Part shown: in pieces, positions 1 through 8,504 of the stretch
Layout of the letters: every line of letters begins with the position of its first letter
Numbering within the stretch: the stretch's first letter is position 1
Assembly (NCBI RefSeq): GCF_900094565.1
Contig: NZ_FMAF01000018.1
Location: forward strand, 1 to 64,000
Length of the DNA: 64,000 nucleotides
Reading direction: 5' to 3'
Origin: Martinezella lusitana
Lineage (GTDB): Bacteria; Pseudomonadota; Alphaproteobacteria; Rhizobiales; Rhizobiaceae
Made by a program: the position numbers and the translations under genes
The notes under the pieces: generated by a model
The model's database searches: none
Told to the model about the DNA's origin: nothing
Seen by the model: only the letters and a program-made list of their open reading frames with translations

Positions 1-1
1 C

Positions 2-886
2 TCACCCCATCCGTTCGGATGCATAGCTTCCCGGGCTTGCCGGGAAGACGATGGTGCGGTTGCCGTTGAGGAAGGTGCGGTAGTGGATATGCGCATGGAT
101 GGCGCGGGCCAGCACCTGGCTCTCGACGTCGCGGCCGATCGACACGTAATCGTCGGCCGACTGCGCATGCGTGATGCGGGCCGTGTCCTGCTCGATGATC
201 GGACCTTCGTCGAGATCAGCCGTCACGTAATGCGCCGTCGCCCCGATCAGCTTCACGCCGCGCTCATAGGCCTGCTTGTAGGGGTTCGCTCCCTTGAAGG
301 ACGGCAGGAAGGAATGATGGATGTTGATGATGCGGCCAGACATCTTCTGGCACATCGAATCCGACAGGATCTGCATGTAGCGGGCCAGCACGATCAGTTC
401 GGTGCCGGTCTGCTCGACCACCTCCATGATCCGTGCTTCCGCCTGCGGCTTGTTGGCCTTCGTCACCGGAATATGGTGGAAGGGGATGTCGTGGTTGACC
501 ACCACCTTCTGGTAATCGAAATGGTTGGAGACGACGCCGACGATGTCGATCGGCAGCGCGCCGATCTTCCAGCGGTAGAGCAGGTCGTTGAGACAATGGC
601 CGAAGCGCGAGACCATCAAGAGCACCTTCATGCGCTTCTTGCCATCATGGATCTCGGCCTCCATCTCGAACTTGGCAGCGACCGGCTTGAAGCCTTCGAC
701 CAGCGCCTCCAGGCCGACCCCTTGCTCGGAGATGAAGGAGACGCGCATGAAGAACTTGCCGGTGTCGAGATCGTCGAACTGGCTGGAATCGACGATGTTG
801 CAGCCCTGGTCGGCCAGATAATTGGCTATCGCCGCAACGATCCCGCGCGTCGACTGGCACGATACAGTCAGTACATAGTTCTTCAT
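2..886 (-). CDS. purU: Formyltetrahydrofolate deformylase PurU
   Basis: Hydrolyses 10-formyl-THF to formate and THF in the cytoplasm. The 294-residue product has an N-terminal ACT-type regulatory domain (about residues 1-80, beginning MKNYVLTVSCQSTRG) and a C-terminal formyltransferase-fold domain (about 90-285) with the hallmark HHSFLPSFKGANPY and a following DLDEGPI segment that carries the catalytic Asp. The ATG at 886 was chosen over upstream in-frame codons because GGAGGAAG lies 7 bases before it and the ACT domain starts there. Length matches the family. Downstream in the same direction as glnT and the N-methylglutamate synthase genes, it fits a role in releasing the oxidised methyl carbon of methylamine as formate and recycling THF, rather than purine synthesis alone (inference from context). 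Confidence 0.93.
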   Translation of the reverse strand: MKNYVLTVSCQSTRGIVAAIANYLADQGCNIVDSSQFDDLDTGKFFMRVSFISEQGVGLEALVEGFKPVAAKFEMEAEIHDGKKRMKVLLMVSRFGHCLNDLLYRWKIGALPIDIVGVVSNHFDYQKVVVNHDIPFHHIPVTKANKPQAEARIMEVVEQTGTELIVLARYMQILSDSMCQKMSGRIINIHHSFLPSFKGANPYKQAYERGVKLIGATAHYVTADLDEGPIIEQDTARITHAQSADDYVSIGRDVESQVLARAIHAHIHYRTFLNGNRTIVFPASPGSYASERMG

Positions 887-984
887 GGTGATCTTCCTCC
901 GCCGTCCCGGCCAAAAATCCGCGCCCGCGCCGGAGCTTGATACTCCAGCGCATGCGCTTATTCGGGCAATCGTCCGCTCCGCGC

Positions 985-2292
985 TCAGATATCGAGCGTG
1001 CTGTCGCGCTCCCACTGCGTGAAATGCGAGCAGTAGGCGTTCCATTCCTGATGCTTGAGCTTCAGATAGGCAGCGGAAAACTCGGAGCCGATCGCCTCCT
1101 TCAGGCCCTCGTCCTCATCATAGGCCCGCAGCGCATCGAGCAGATTGAGCGGCAGGCGCGGCGCATCCTTCACCAGGTGACCCTCCGCATACATGTCGAT
1201 ATTGTGATGCGGGCCGGGATCGGCCTTGTTGCGCAAACCGTCGAGGCCGGCCGCGATGATGATCGCCTGGAGCAGATAGGGATTGACCGCCCCATCGGGC
1301 AGGCGCAGTTCGAAACGGCCGGGACCGGGCACACGCACCATGTGAGTGCGGTTGTTGCCGGTCCAGGTCACCGTATTCGGCGACCATGTAGCGCCCGATG
1401 TCGTGCGCGGCGCGTTGATGCGCTTGTAGGAATTGACTGTCGGATTGGTGATGGCCGCCAGCGACGAGGCATGCTTCATGATGCCGCCGAGGAAGTGCCT
1501 GCCTTCGGTCGAAAGACCGAATTCCGCTTCCCTGTCGGCGAAGACGTTGGTCTTGCCGTCATTGCTCCACACGGAAACATGGCAGTGGCAGCCATTGCCT
1601 GTGAGACCCTTGAAGGGCTTCGGCATGAAGGTGGCGCGCAGTCCGTGCTTCTCGGCGACCGACTTGACCATGAACTTGAAGAAGGAGTGCTTGTCGGCGG
1701 TCTTCAAGGCATCGTCGAACTCCCAGTTCATCTCGAACTGGCCGTTGGCGTCCTCGTGGTCGTTTTGATAGGCGCCCCAGCCGAGTTCCAGCATGTAGTC
1801 GCAGATCTCGGCGATGACGTCGTAACGGCGCATGACGGCCTGCTGGTCGTAGCAGGGCTTTTCGGCGGTGTCGTATTCATCCGAAATCTTCGAGCCATCG
1901 GCGGTGATCAGGAAGAATTCGGCTTCGACACCGGTCTTGACCCGCTTGCCTTCGGCTTCAGCCTGCTTGACGAGCTTCTTCAGCACGTTGCGCGGCGCCT
2001 GGGCGACCAACTCGCCTTCCATCATGCAATCGGCCGCGACCCAGGCAACATCCTTCTTCCATGGGAGCTGGATAACGGAGGACGCGTCCGGCACGGCGAA
2101 AAGATCGGGATGGGCAGGCGTCATATCGAGCCAGGTGGCGAAGCCGGCAAAACCAGCGCCCTCTTCCTGCATGCCGGCAATCGCCTGCGCCGGCACCAGC
2201 TTGGCACGTTGGCCGGAAAAAAGATCGGTATAGCTGATCATGAAATATTTGATGCCTTTGTCTTTCGCAAAAGCAGCAAGGTCCAGTGTCAT
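985..2292 (-). CDS. glnT: Gamma-glutamylmethylamide synthetase / type III glutamine synthetase (GmaS, GlnT)
   Basis: A 435-residue ATP-dependent glutamate-amine ligase of the GlnT branch. Visible signatures are VEAEFF (metal-binding Glu pair region, about residue 123), NGCHCHVS (about 235), NAPRTTSGATWSPN and the RFELRLPDGAVNPYL segment. ATG at 2292 follows AAAGGGGAACGAGA. GlnT-branch enzymes are known both as glutamine synthetases and as gamma-glutamylmethylamide synthetases. The sequence alone does not separate the two, but the flanking mgs and mgd genes point to methylamine as the amine, giving gamma-glutamylmethylamide, the first intermediate of the N-methylglutamate pathway. It follows the FMN subunit gene by 78 bases in the same direction and is probably in one transcript with it. 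Confidence 0.88.
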   Translation of the reverse strand: MTLDLAAFAKDKGIKYFMISYTDLFSGQRAKLVPAQAIAGMQEEGAGFAGFATWLDMTPAHPDLFAVPDASSVIQLPWKKDVAWVAADCMMEGELVAQAPRNVLKKLVKQAEAEGKRVKTGVEAEFFLITADGSKISDEYDTAEKPCYDQQAVMRRYDVIAEICDYMLELGWGAYQNDHEDANGQFEMNWEFDDALKTADKHSFFKFMVKSVAEKHGLRATFMPKPFKGLTGNGCHCHVSVWSNDGKTNVFADREAEFGLSTEGRHFLGGIMKHASSLAAITNPTVNSYKRINAPRTTSGATWSPNTVTWTGNNRTHMVRVPGPGRFELRLPDGAVNPYLLQAIIIAAGLDGLRNKADPGPHHNIDMYAEGHLVKDAPRLPLNLLDALRAYDEDEGLKEAIGSEFSAAYLKLKHQEWNAYCSHFTQWERDSTLDI

Positions 2293-2370
2293 TCTCGTTC
2301 CCCTTTGGATTTCTCAGAGACACTTCGGTTTATGCGTGAAGCCGCCGGGCTCTTCGGCCCGGTCGGAAAT

Positions 2371-3699
2371 TCAATAGCCTCCCTTGCCCGGATACCAATT
2401 CGTGCCGGCAAGTGGAATCTGCGCCATGGCGGCCGCTTCCATCGTCAACGCACACAGATCTTCCGGTTCCAGATTATGCAGATGGTTCTTGCCGCAGGCG
2501 CGCGCGATCGTCTGCGCTTCGAGCGTCATGACCTTGAGATAATTGGCAAGACGACGGCCCGCCGCGACCGGGTCGAGCCGCGCGGCGAGCTCCGGATCCT
2601 GCGTAGTAATGCCGGCCGGATCCTTGCCTTCATGCCAGTCGTCATAGGCACCGGCAGTCGTGCCGAGCTTCTGATATTCTTCCTCCCAGCGCGGATCGTT
2701 ATCGCCGAGCGCAACCAGCGCTGCCGTGCCGATGGCAACCGCATCGGCGCCAAGCGCCAGTGCTTTCGCGACGTCCGCGCCGGAGCGAATACCGCCGGAG
2801 ATGATCAGTTGCACCTTGCGGTGCATGCCAAGATCCTGCAGTGCCTGGACGGCCGGGCGAATGCAGGCAAGTGTGGGCATACCGACATTTTCGATGAAGA
2901 CGTCCTGGGTCGCGGCCGTGCCGCCCTGCATGCCGTCAAGGACGACGACGTCGGCGCCGGCCTTCACGGCCAAAGCCGTATCGTAATAGGGACGCGCACC
3001 ACCAACCTTCACATAGATCGGCTTTTCCCAGTCGGTGATCTCGCGCAGCTCCATGAGCTTGATTTCAAGATCGTCGGGACCGGTCCAGTCCGGATGACGG
3101 CAGGCCGAGCGCTGGTCGATGCCTTTCGGCAGATTGCGCATGTGAGCGACGCGGTCCGAAATCTTCTGGCCGAGCAGCATGCCGCCGCCGCCGGGCTTTG
3201 CGCCCTGGCCAACCACCACTTCGATCGCATCGGCGCGGCGCAAATCCTTCGGATTCATGCCGTAGCGCGAAGGGAGATATTGATAGACGAGGGTTTGCGA
3301 ATGGCCGCGTTCCTCATCCGTCATGCCGCCATCGCCGGTCGTGGTCGACGTGCCCGCAAGCGTGGCGCCGCGGCCGAGCGCTTCCTTGGCGTTGCCGGAC
3401 AAGGCGCCGAAGCTCATGCCTGCAATGGTGATCGGGGTCTTGAGAGTGATGGGCTTCTTGGCAAAGCGGCTGCCGAGAACGACTGTCGTATCGCATTTCT
3501 CGCGATAGCCTTCGAGCGGATAGCGGGAGATCGACGCACCGAGGAAGAGAAGATCGTCGAAATGCGGCACCTTGCGCTTCGTGCCGGCGCCGCGAATGTC
3601 GTAGATGCCGGTCGCCGCCGCACGGCGGATTTCGGCCAGGGTATGGTCGTCGAAGGTTGCTGATTTGCGTGGCGGCGTAAAAGGATTGTGATAGCTCAT
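2371..3699 (-). CDS. mgsC: N-methylglutamate synthase FMN subunit MgsC (GlxD, glutamate-synthase-like)
   Basis: A 442-residue protein matching the FMN-binding synthase domain of GltB: KPGGGGMLLGQKI, then a TIM-barrel phosphate-binding run with IISGGIRSGADVAKALALGADAV. In this three-part enzyme it would carry the FMN that reduces the imine formed from 2-oxoglutarate and methylamine. Notably the stretch that in GltB supplies Cys ligands for the [3Fe-4S] cluster reads WHEGKDPAGITTQ here (about residues 355-367), with no Cys, so that cluster is probably absent. It lies 15 bases from the GXGXG subunit gene. Often labelled GlxD or 'FMN-binding glutamate synthase family protein'. Confidence 0.88.
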   Translation of the reverse strand: MSYHNPFTPPRKSATFDDHTLAEIRRAAATGIYDIRGAGTKRKVPHFDDLLFLGASISRYPLEGYREKCDTTVVLGSRFAKKPITLKTPITIAGMSFGALSGNAKEALGRGATLAGTSTTTGDGGMTDEERGHSQTLVYQYLPSRYGMNPKDLRRADAIEVVVGQGAKPGGGGMLLGQKISDRVAHMRNLPKGIDQRSACRHPDWTGPDDLEIKLMELREITDWEKPIYVKVGGARPYYDTALAVKAGADVVVLDGMQGGTAATQDVFIENVGMPTLACIRPAVQALQDLGMHRKVQLIISGGIRSGADVAKALALGADAVAIGTAALVALGDNDPRWEEEYQKLGTTAGAYDDWHEGKDPAGITTQDPELAARLDPVAAGRRLANYLKVMTLEAQTIARACGKNHLHNLEPEDLCALTMEAAAMAQIPLAGTNWYPGKGGY

Positions 3700-3714
3700 G
3701 ATGTCTCTTTCGCC

Positions 3715-4401
3715 TCAATACGCGTCGGCATTGTCGATGTTGAAATTATAGAGTTTGCGCGCCGATCCGTAACGCTTGAACTCTTCCGGCCTGACACCGC
3801 TGACGCCTGCCTTGTCGAGAAGCTCGGCAAGCTTCTCGAGATGCTCCTGGCGCATTTCCTTTTCGATGCAGTCCGAGCCGAGGCTCTTGACCGAGCCGCG
3901 AACGAAAAGTTTTGCCTCATAGAGGCTGTCGCCCAACGCATCGCCCGCATCGCCGAGCACGACAAGGTGGCCTGATTGACCCATGAAGGCGGACATATGG
4001 CCGATATTGCCGTGCACGACGATATCGATGCCCTTCATCGAGATGCCGCAACGCGACGCCGCGTTGCCCTTGATGACCAGGAGGCCCCCCTGGCCGGTCG
4101 CCCCTGCATATTGGCTCGCATCGCCTTCGATGACAACGGTGCCCGACATCATGTTCTCAGCGACACCCGGTCCGGCGGAGCCATGCACCGTGACGTTGCC
4201 GCCATCGTTCATGCCGGCGCAATAATAGCCGACGGAACCCTTGATATCGACGGTGACGGGAGCATCGATGCCGACGGCCACCGCGTGATGGCCTCGCGGA
4301 TTGACGACTTCGAAGGCAGTATCATTGGCACCAGCTGCAAGGCTGTGAAGCATGCTGTTAAATTCGCGCAGCGAGGTAACGGATAGATCGAAAACTGGCA
4401 T
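3715..4401 (-). CDS. mgsB: N-methylglutamate synthase GXGXG subunit MgsB (GlxC)
   Basis: A 228-residue stand-alone version of the C-terminal GXGXG (alpha subunit) right-handed beta-helix of glutamate synthase. Repeated glycine-rich turns are visible (GSVGYYCAGMNDGGNVTVHG, then QYAGATGQGGLLVIKGNAAS and GQSGHLVVLGDAGDALGDS). In GltB this domain is structural, connecting amidotransferase and synthase parts; here the three parts are separate genes. It sits between mgsA (32-base gap) and mgsC (15-base gap) in one operon. The fixed gene order amidotransferase, GXGXG, FMN subunit is that known for mgsABC and glxBCD. Confidence 0.87.
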   Translation of the reverse strand: MPVFDLSVTSLREFNSMLHSLAAGANDTAFEVVNPRGHHAVAVGIDAPVTVDIKGSVGYYCAGMNDGGNVTVHGSAGPGVAENMMSGTVVIEGDASQYAGATGQGGLLVIKGNAASRCGISMKGIDIVVHGNIGHMSAFMGQSGHLVVLGDAGDALGDSLYEAKLFVRGSVKSLGSDCIEKEMRQEHLEKLAELLDKAGVSGVRPEEFKRYGSARKLYNFNIDNADAY

Positions 4402-4433
4402 GAAAGAACTCTCTCGATTGCGCCAAGACTGGA

Positions 4434-5342
4434 TTAGGCGGCCTTTTCGTGATCCCAGAAATAGACGGTGGCCGGTTCGGGTTCCCAGATGCGGGCATCC
4501 TCGATGCCAGGCAGGTTTACGAGCGCACGATATTCGGAGCCGAAAGCAACATACCGATCGGTTTCGGCCATGACTGCCGGCTTGCAGGCGATGGGATCGC
4601 GAACGACGCCGAAGCCAGACTTCGTTCCCACAACGAAAGTAAAGAAACCGTCGAGATCGCTGAGCGCGCCGGTCAGCGCCTCGCCGAGATCCTTGCCCTT
4701 GGCCATCTCGGCCGTCAGATAAGCGGCGGCGACTTCGGTGTCGTTCTGCGTCTCGAAGGTCATGCCCTCACGCACGAGTTCGCGGCGCAGGTTGTTGTGG
4801 TTCGACAGCGACCCGTTGTGGACCAGACATTGATCGGAGCCGGTCGAGAACGGATGGGCGCCCAGCGTCGTAACCGCCGATTCCGTCGCCATACGGGTAT
4901 GGCCGATGCCATGCGTTCCGGACATGGAGGAGACGCCGAAACGGGAGATGACGTCCTTCGGCAGGCCGGTCTCCTTGTAGATCTCGATGGCATCGCCGCT
5001 GCTCATCACCCGGACATCGGGGCGCAGCGTCGCGAGCGCCGCCCGGCCCTCGTCGAGCTTATCCTTCGCGAGCGTGATGACAGCATGAGTGCTTTTGACC
5101 TCGACCGACACCGGCGCATCCAGCGCGCGCCTCAGATCATGCTCGAGGTCGTCGAAGTCCTTTGCCGGGCTGGCCGATTGGATCGTAATCTTCGCCTTGT
5201 TGCCGTTGGCGCCGCCGTAAATCGCGATGCCGGCGCTATCCGGCCCGCGATCGGTCATCGTGACAAGCATGGACGAAAGAAGCGAGCCGAGCTCCGGCTC
5301 GAGGCTTTTGTCTTTCAGGAAGAGACCCACAATTCCGCACAT
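4434..5342 (-). CDS. mgsA: N-methylglutamate synthase amidotransferase subunit MgsA (GlxB)
   Basis: A 302-residue class II glutamine amidotransferase (Ntn hydrolase). The start was set at 5342 so that the protein begins MCGIVGLF, which leaves the catalytic Cys as residue 2 ready to become the N-terminal nucleophile; GGAGGG lies 7 bases upstream. A frame five codons longer exists but would bury the nucleophile. TDRGPDSAG, GIGHTRMATES and HNGSLSNHNNLRREL are family motifs. In N-methylglutamate synthase it would release methylamine from gamma-glutamylmethylamide. First gene of the mgsABC-glnT-purU run. Confidence 0.9.
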   Translation of the reverse strand: MCGIVGLFLKDKSLEPELGSLLSSMLVTMTDRGPDSAGIAIYGGANGNKAKITIQSASPAKDFDDLEHDLRRALDAPVSVEVKSTHAVITLAKDKLDEGRAALATLRPDVRVMSSGDAIEIYKETGLPKDVISRFGVSSMSGTHGIGHTRMATESAVTTLGAHPFSTGSDQCLVHNGSLSNHNNLRRELVREGMTFETQNDTEVAAAYLTAEMAKGKDLGEALTGALSDLDGFFTFVVGTKSGFGVVRDPIACKPAVMAETDRYVAFGSEYRALVNLPGIEDARIWEPEPATVYFWDHEKAA

Positions 5343-5404
5343 GATCAGACCCTCCATTTCGCGTCTGCAAAATGGCTATCAGGTCTGTTTTCAGATTTCA
5401 ACCC

Positions 5405-5425
5405 AAAAGAATATTTTTTTCTTTT
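5405..5425. promoter_or_regulatory. AT-rich inverted repeat ahead of mgsA
   Basis: AAAAGAA and TTCTTTT form a perfect 7-bp inverted repeat with a 7-base T-rich spacer, lying between the end of the XRE-cupin gene (5434) and the start of mgsA (5342). It stands out from the GC-rich surroundings. It could be an operator for the XRE regulator or part of the mgsA promoter. On the minus strand it lacks a downstream T run, so a terminator is less likely. Confidence 0.35.
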
Positions 5426-5433
5426 AAGGCAAG

Positions 5434-6117
5434 TTATTCGGTCTTGCCGCGCTGTGGATAGCTGATAATCGACAGGTATTTGCTTGGCAGTTTCACCAGG
5501 ACTTCCGGGCCGTGCGGCGCGTCGGCGTCAAAGAACAGGCTATCGCCGGGCTGCATCGGGAAGAGTTGGTCGCCATGGCGATAGATCACCTCGCCTTCGA
5601 GCATATAGAGGAATTCCATGCCCTCGTGCTGGAAGGTCGGGAAGACATCGGAATCGGCCGTCAGCGTGATGAGATAGGGCTCGACGATGACGCCGCTGGA
5701 ATTGTTGTCGATATGGCCGAGCAGATTATATTGATGGCCGGCGCGCGTGCCGCGTCGTTCAAGCTCTATGCCCTGCCCCGCCTTGACGAAGACCGCATTG
5801 CGCGGCTCCTCGTAGCGGCGAAAGAAGGCCGTCAGCGGCACGCCAAGCGCACGCGACAGCGATTGCAGTGTCGTCAGCGATGGCGAGATGTTGCCGTTTT
5901 CGATCTTCGAGAGCATGCCAAGCGAAATACCGGTGGCCGCGGCCAGGTCCGTCACCGTGATGCCGAGCTTCTTACGATAGGCGCGCACCTCGTGGCCGAT
6001 CGCCATTTCGAGATTGTTGACCTTCGGCTCGCGAACCGCATGCGGATCCTGCACGAACGCTGGTCGCGTGCCATGCGGATGGTCCTCGCTCGACGTCTTG
6101 TTCGGCTTGGTCTTCAT
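5434..6117 (-). CDS. XRE-family regulator with C-terminal cupin domain
   Basis: 227 residues. An XRE/Cro helix-turn-helix occupies about residues 40-97 (LGITVTDLAAATGISLGMLSKIENG and onward, with the usual SPSLTTLQSLSRALGVP tail). A cupin fold occupies about 160-215 (HEGMEFLYMLEGEV, then PGDSLFFDADAPHGPE). This two-domain class usually controls amine, amino acid or alcohol catabolic genes in response to a small ligand bound by the cupin. Located immediately upstream of mgsA on the same strand, so a local regulator of the N-methylglutamate genes is the simplest reading (inference). Confidence 0.88.
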   Translation of the reverse strand: MKTKPNKTSSEDHPHGTRPAFVQDPHAVREPKVNNLEMAIGHEVRAYRKKLGITVTDLAAATGISLGMLSKIENGNISPSLTTLQSLSRALGVPLTAFFRRYEEPRNAVFVKAGQGIELERRGTRAGHQYNLLGHIDNNSSGVIVEPYLITLTADSDVFPTFQHEGMEFLYMLEGEVIYRHGDQLFPMQPGDSLFFDADAPHGPEVLVKLPSKYLSIISYPQRGKTE

Positions 6118-6193
6118 TCACGATCCTTTTCCGGTCTTGCCCTGCTGCATCAACTCTATCTTCCCAGTGAAATTTTCTCAACTACGACGAAAA

Positions 6194-7153
6194 CTACGAC
6201 CGGCGCGTTTCGCTTGGGGCCATATCGTAAAGGTTGCGATAGGCTCGGGAGAAATGAGCGCCGCTGGAAAAGCCGGTGGCAACAGCGATTTCGGAAATGG
6301 ACAAGGGGCTTTGCTCGAGCAGCCGCCGGGCATGCTGGAGCCTGATACGGCGATATTGATCGAGGAATGTCGAGGCGAGATGCGCGGCAAAAAGCCGATC
6401 GAGATGGCGCGGCGTCACGCCGGCGATCCGCGCCATGGCTGCGCGATCCAACGGCATCTCGATCGTCTCCTCCATCTTCTCGAGCACGCTTAGAAGACCG
6501 GGATGGTGGACACCATAGCGCTCGGCGAGTGAACCGCGTTGCGGCGCTGTTGGTTCGCCGACTTCCGTGTGGAGATACCAGTCGCTCACACGGCGGGCGA
6601 AGTCCGGTCCCATGCGCTCGGAGATCAGCACATGCATCATATCGAGCGGCGCAACACCACCGCCGCAGGTAATGCGGTTGCCGTCGACGACGAAGCGGGC
6701 CTGGCGCGGCGACAGCGTCGGAAAAGACTCGAGCAGCGCCGGCGCATGCTCCCAATGGATGGTGAAGTCGCGGTCCGCCAAAAGCCCGGCTGCGGCGAGC
6801 AAATAGGGACCGCCGGATATGCCGCCGATACGCACTCCTTCGCGCGCCAATTGCCTTAGACAGGCCAAAACCGTTGGATAATGCCAATCTCGCGGCGATC
6901 CACCCGCGCAGACAAAGACTGTCCCAAGCCCGGAGCCACGGCCCGGAAGCGGTGCGGCCGGGACGGCCACACCGGCCGACGACAACGCAGGTGCGCCATC
7001 AGGTGAGAATGTCGACAGCCGATAGATCTCGCGTCCGGCCAGAAGATTGGCGGCGCGCAGCGGCTCGCTCGCCGAGGCATAGGACATCAGCGCGAATCCT
7101 GGGATCAGGATGAAGCCGATATGCTGGACGTTTTTCGCGTCGATCGAAGACAT
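6194..7153 (-). CDS. glxA: GlxA-type AraC-family transcriptional regulator
   Basis: 319 residues: an N-terminal DJ-1/PfpI (class I amidotransferase-like) domain (about 10-190, with GISGGPYLLAAAGLL) followed by an AraC double helix-turn-helix (about 215-315, ending ISEIAVATGFSSGAHFSRAYRNLYDMAPSE, a classic second HTH). Members of this class respond to amines such as carnitine or glycine betaine (GbdR, CdhR) or sit with glx genes. It is transcribed divergently from the sox/mgd operon, with only 88 bases between starts, so it is the likely activator of that operon and perhaps of itself. Confidence 0.9.
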   Translation of the reverse strand: MSSIDAKNVQHIGFILIPGFALMSYASASEPLRAANLLAGREIYRLSTFSPDGAPALSSAGVAVPAAPLPGRGSGLGTVFVCAGGSPRDWHYPTVLACLRQLAREGVRIGGISGGPYLLAAAGLLADRDFTIHWEHAPALLESFPTLSPRQARFVVDGNRITCGGGVAPLDMMHVLISERMGPDFARRVSDWYLHTEVGEPTAPQRGSLAERYGVHHPGLLSVLEKMEETIEMPLDRAAMARIAGVTPRHLDRLFAAHLASTFLDQYRRIRLQHARRLLEQSPLSISEIAVATGFSSGAHFSRAYRNLYDMAPSETRRS

Positions 7154-7178
7154 GTCCTATTTCTATCGAAATATGTCC
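7152..7178. promoter_or_regulatory. Candidate AraC direct-repeat operator in the glxA-mgdA divergent promoter
   Basis: ATGTCC occurs at 7152-7157 and again at 7173-7178, exactly 21 bp apart (two helical turns). An inverted repeat ATTTC-TATC-GAAAT (7159-7172) lies between them. Tandem half-sites at 21 bp are the usual arrangement for an AraC-family dimer. The first copy overlaps the glxA start codon, suggesting autoregulation. Confidence 0.45.
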
Positions 7179-7241
7179 CGAATTGGCAAGTCACCATTTC
7201 CCGCTCTGTCATCATGAGCGCAATTCCACTTGGATCCATCC

Positions 7242-8492
7242 ATGCGCTATTCCGCTCTCTCCATTTTCCTCAACGGTCTTCGCGGCAATGCCGGCTGGAC
7301 TCCAGCCTGGCGTCAGCCCGAACCCAAGCCGCATTATGACGTCATCATCGTCGGTGGTGGCGGCCATGGGCTGGCGACGGCCTATTACCTTGCCAAGACC
7401 TTCGGCATCACCAATGTCGCCGTGCTGGAAAAGGGCTATCTCGGCTCCGGCAACATCGGCCGCAACACGACGATCATCCGGTCCAACTACCTGCTGCCCG
7501 GCAACAACCCCTTCTACGAGCTGTCGATGAAGCTCTGGGAAGGGCTGGAGCAGGATTTCAATTTCAACGCGATGGTTTCGCAGCGCGGTGTGCTCAATCT
7601 CTTTCATTCCGACGCGCAGCGGGATGCCTATACGCGGCGCGGCAACGCCATGCGCCTGCATGGCGTCGATGCCGAATTCCTCGACCGGGAGGCCGTGCGC
7701 AAGAAGCTGCCGTTCCTCGATTTCGACAATGCCCGCTTTCCGATCATGGGCGGCCTGTTGCAACCACGCGGCGGTACGGTGCGCCACGACGCCGTCGCCT
7801 GGGGTTATGCTCGCGGCGCCGATAGCCGTGGGGTCGACATCATCACCGGCTGCGAGGTGACCGGCATCCGCAGCGAGAACGGCCGCGTCACCGGCGTCGA
7901 AACCACCAAGGGCTTCATCGGCTGCGGCAAGCTGGCGCTGGCGGCGGCCGGCAACTCCACTGTCGTCGCCGACATGGCCGGCCTGCGCCTGCCCATCGAA
8001 AGCCATGTGCTTCAGGCTTTCGTCTCCGAAGGCTTGAAGCCGTTCATCGACACGGTCGTCACCTTCGGCGCCGGGCATTTCTACGTATCGCAGTCGGACA
8101 AGGGCGGCCTCGTCTTCGGCGGCGATATCGACGGTTACAATTCCTATGCGCAGCGCGGCAATCTCGCGACTGTCGAGCATGTCGCGGAGGCCGGCGTCGC
8201 CTTGATACCGTCGCTGACGCGCGTGCGCTACCTGCGCACATGGGGCGGCGTCATGGACATGAGCATGGACGGCTCGCCGATCATCGACCGCACCCATATC
8301 GACAATCTCTATCTGAACGCCGGCTGGTGCTATGGCGGCTTCAAGGCCACACCGGCCTCCGGCTACTGCTACGCCCATCTGATCGCCCGCAACGAGCCGC
8401 ATGAAACGGCGCGGGAACTGCGGCTCGACCGTTTCCGGCGCGGCTATCAGCTCGATGAAAAGGGCGTTGGCGCCCAGCCCAACTTGCATTGA
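7242..8492 (+). CDS. soxB: N-methylglutamate dehydrogenase subunit MgdA (sarcosine oxidase beta-like, SoxB)
   Basis: 416 residues, DAO-family FAD oxidoreductase. Dinucleotide motif DVIIVGGGGHGLATAYYLA at about residues 30-50; RNTTIIRSNYLL, GGTVRHDAVAWGYARGA and a C-terminal GWCYGGFKATPASG are SoxB hallmarks. Start MRYSALSIF at 7242 is the conserved beginning of the family and is preferred to an in-frame ATG four codons upstream. In the heterotetramer it holds FAD and the covalently bound FMN and oxidises the N-methyl group. In this cluster the substrate is inferred to be N-methylglutamate rather than sarcosine. First gene of soxBDAG. Confidence 0.92.
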   Translation: MRYSALSIFLNGLRGNAGWTPAWRQPEPKPHYDVIIVGGGGHGLATAYYLAKTFGITNVAVLEKGYLGSGNIGRNTTIIRSNYLLPGNNPFYELSMKLWEGLEQDFNFNAMVSQRGVLNLFHSDAQRDAYTRRGNAMRLHGVDAEFLDREAVRKKLPFLDFDNARFPIMGGLLQPRGGTVRHDAVAWGYARGADSRGVDIITGCEVTGIRSENGRVTGVETTKGFIGCGKLALAAAGNSTVVADMAGLRLPIESHVLQAFVSEGLKPFIDTVVTFGAGHFYVSQSDKGGLVFGGDIDGYNSYAQRGNLATVEHVAEAGVALIPSLTRVRYLRTWGGVMDMSMDGSPIIDRTHIDNLYLNAGWCYGGFKATPASGYCYAHLIARNEPHETARELRLDRFRRGYQLDEKGVGAQPNLH

Positions 8493-8504
8493 GGACATGA
8501 CGAG

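Noticed and set aside
937..3663. Open frame of about 908 codons on the plus strand across glnT and mgsC
   Set aside because: It is antisense to two clearly conserved genes; its translation has His/Arg/Asp-rich shadow composition and no family motifs.
5343..5433. Sigma-54 promoter ahead of mgsA
   Set aside because: A TTGCA element exists but the GG of the -24 box is missing at the required spacing.
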